From: an uncultured Ignavibacteria bacterium
GTDB lineage: Bacteria > Bacteroidota > Ignavibacteria > Ignavibacteriales > Melioribacteraceae
Assembly: GCA_937930275.1 (NCBI GenBank)
Contig: CALGLM010000488.1
Location: 1 to 14,860, forward strand
Reading direction: 5' to 3'
DNA: 14,860 nucleotides
Below are positions 13,602 through 14,860 of the stretch, in pieces; the stretch's first letter is position 1, and every line of letters starts with the position of its first letter. The notes below the pieces were generated by a model, which saw only the letters and a program-made list of their open reading frames with translations, had not been told where the DNA came from and did not search any database. The translations under genes and the position numbers were made by a program.

Positions 13602-14046
13602 AGATTTATTAATTGTTTTAGAAAAATTACGTTTAAGTTTAGAACAATTATTGAACAATGCAAAACTTAAACAAGAAGCTCTTGTAAAAATGAATGACGA
13701 GCAATTAGTAAAGGCTATAAGCGATGAAGAAAAGTTTATAAGAGCCGTAAAAATAGCCGAAAACGAACGCTTAAATAAGATGGCGGAAATTTATAAATTG
13801 AACGGAAAAAATGAAAATAATTTTAAGTTATCCGTATTTATAAAAACATTTAAAGAACATATTGACGAAAAAGGTTTAAAGTTATTAAATAGTTATGAAA
13901 AAATTCTGAAGAAAATGACAGTCGAAGTGATGAATGTTAACAGGCAAAATCTGTTTTTAATTGAACACTCGCGCAAATTTATTACAAGTTTAATGGAAAT
14001 TGTCTATCAAGATAAAAACCGTTCTTTATTTGATAGGAAGGTGTAA
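13591..14046 (+). CDS. flgN: FlgN-like export chaperone for hook-associated proteins
   Basis: FlgN is a cytoplasmic chaperone that escorts FlgK and FlgL to the export gate. The 151-aa protein is almost entirely helical, with long Lys/Glu/Leu-rich segments (about 3-62 and 83-140), no signal peptide and no membrane segment. Near the end, VNRQNLFLIEHSRKFI (about 115-130) fits the FlgN pattern of N-x-x-N-x-x-L-I followed by a helix. Sequence conservation in this family is low, so the call depends strongly on the position directly before flgK and after flgJ, with an 11-base overlap with flgJ and only 2 bases to flgK. No flgM lies between flgJ and flgN, unlike the common flgM-flgN-flgK order. Confidence 0.75.
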   Translation: MNPKDLLIVLEKLRLSLEQLLNNAKLKQEALVKMNDEQLVKAISDEEKFIRAVKIAENERLNKMAEIYKLNGKNENNFKLSVFIKTFKEHIDEKGLKLLNSYEKILKKMTVEVMNVNRQNLFLIEHSRKFITSLMEIVYQDKNRSLFDRKV

Positions 14047-14048
14047 TT

Positions 14049-14860
14049 ATGGCTATTAATTCATTATTTGATATAACTGCAAAAAGTTTATCGGTATATC
14101 AAAAATCGTTGGCGGTAACATCAAATAACATCGCTAATGCCAATAATCCTAATTATGTTAGGCAGCGAGTTGTATTAGGACCGGAAAAACCCGATTACTA
14201 TAGTAGTTTAACTATTGGTAAAGGGGTTAAGCTTGAGTACATTCAAAGGTTAAAAAATCAAGCATTGGATAATCAAATTGTTCGTTATAACAGTTTGCAA
14301 AGCCAAGCCGAAAAACAATCAACAATAATAAGCCAAACCGAATCATTACTTTCAGAGCCTTCAGACTTGGGTTTGTCTAACTTATTAACCGGATTCTTAA
14401 ACTCTTTTGAAGAACTTTCAGTAAATGCTACTTCTGTGCCTTTACGAACAAGTGTAATTCAAAACGCACAAAAGCTTTCTGTAAAAGCAAGAAGTGTTTA
14501 CGAAGGATTGGAAACGCAAAAACTTGATATCGGAAAAGAAGCTGTTGATACTGTTAGCAATATAAATAATTATCTAACACAAATTAATACTTTAAATAAA
14601 CAGATATACGAAGCTTCCATAATGGGAAATCAAGCAAACGATTTGCTTGATAACCGTGATAAAGCATTGGAAGAATTAAGTAAGTTGACTGATGTTACGG
14701 TTATTACCGATGAAAATAATGTAGCAAACGTATCTATTGGCGGTGTATATGCAGTAGGTAGATTAAACAAAATTGAGCTGCAGGCAGTACAAGAAAACGG
14801 TAAACTAATTATTAAAACATCGGATGGAGCAGCAACCGTAAGTGTTCAATCGGGTGAATT
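14049..14860 (+). CDS. flgK: Hook-associated protein 1 FlgK, N-terminal part (3' end outside window)
   Basis: FlgK (HAP1) forms the first hook-filament junction layer. The frame opens at the ATG at 14049, preceded by the strong ribosome binding site AGGAAGG (14035-14041, spacing 7), and remains open to the window end, giving 270 complete codons. The N-terminus is diagnostic: LFDITAKSLSVYQKSLAVTS then NNIANANNPNYVRQRV, matching the rod/hook signature in its FlgK form (usually NTPGYSRQ). Further on come SLLSEPSDLGLSNLLTGFLN, FEELSVNATSVPLRTSVI and QINTLNKQIYEAS with NDLLDNRDKALEELSKLTDV, the FlgK pattern of the D1/D2 boundary. FlgL, the usual next gene, would lie beyond the window. Confidence 0.95.
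   Translation, partial: MAINSLFDITAKSLSVYQKSLAVTSNNIANANNPNYVRQRVVLGPEKPDYYSSLTIGKGVKLEYIQRLKNQALDNQIVRYNSLQSQAEKQSTIISQTESLLSEPSDLGLSNLLTGFLNSFEELSVNATSVPLRTSVIQNAQKLSVKARSVYEGLETQKLDIGKEAVDTVSNINNYLTQINTLNKQIYEASIMGNQANDLLDNRDKALEELSKLTDVTVITDENNVANVSIGGVYAVGRLNKIELQAVQENGKLIIKTSDGAATVSVQSGE

Overview
This window is a dense, one-directional flagellar gene cluster. All 19 genes I accept are on the + strand, and most neighbours overlap or sit a few bases apart. G+C is low, roughly one third by eye. FlgH and FlgI (L- and P-ring proteins) imply an outer membrane, so a Gram-negative cell plan. The signal peptides end in Ala-Gln or Ser-Gln (the 187-aa protein, FlgH, FlgI), a style common in the Bacteroidota/Ignavibacteriota (FCB) branch. 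With the low G+C and the divergence of several proteins, I infer a flagellated FCB-group bacterium, for example Ignavibacteria-like. This is inference, not a database match.

Region 1 (1-2883) is the 3' part of flhA (export gate), flhF (SRP-type GTPase that places the flagellum) and flhG (MinD-like ATPase that controls flagellar number). An AT-only 13-bp hairpin and a possible sigma-54-type promoter follow in the 179-bp gap 2884-3062, the only sizeable non-coding stretch.

Region 2 (3063-8715) is a tightly overlapped regulatory and accessory block: a 77-aa two-TM protein; a FliA-type sigma factor that appears to lack domain 3; two tandem HDOD proteins of identical length; a GAF plus histidine-kinase-like protein whose phospho-acceptor His and ATP-binding boxes are lost; a membrane-anchored protein of unknown function; and a divergent FliK-like protein.

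Region 3 (8716-14860) is the rod/ring/hook-junction operon: a 60-aa unknown protein, flgF, flgG, flgA, flgH, flgI, a flgJ fused to a lytic transglycosylase domain, a flgN-like chaperone, and the 5' part of flgK, which runs off the window. A good sigma-54 (-24/-12) promoter match overlaps the end of the FliK-like gene and would start transcription almost exactly at the ATG of the 60-aa gene.

The structural genes are conventional. The unusual part is the block fliA(no sigma-3)-HDOD-HDOD-pseudokinase-membrane protein, which looks like a co-translated regulatory module. Together with the apparent sigma-54 promoter and the FlgH without a lipidation Cys, it is what most deserves a second look. I saw no RNA genes, CRISPR arrays, insertion sequences or phage genes.
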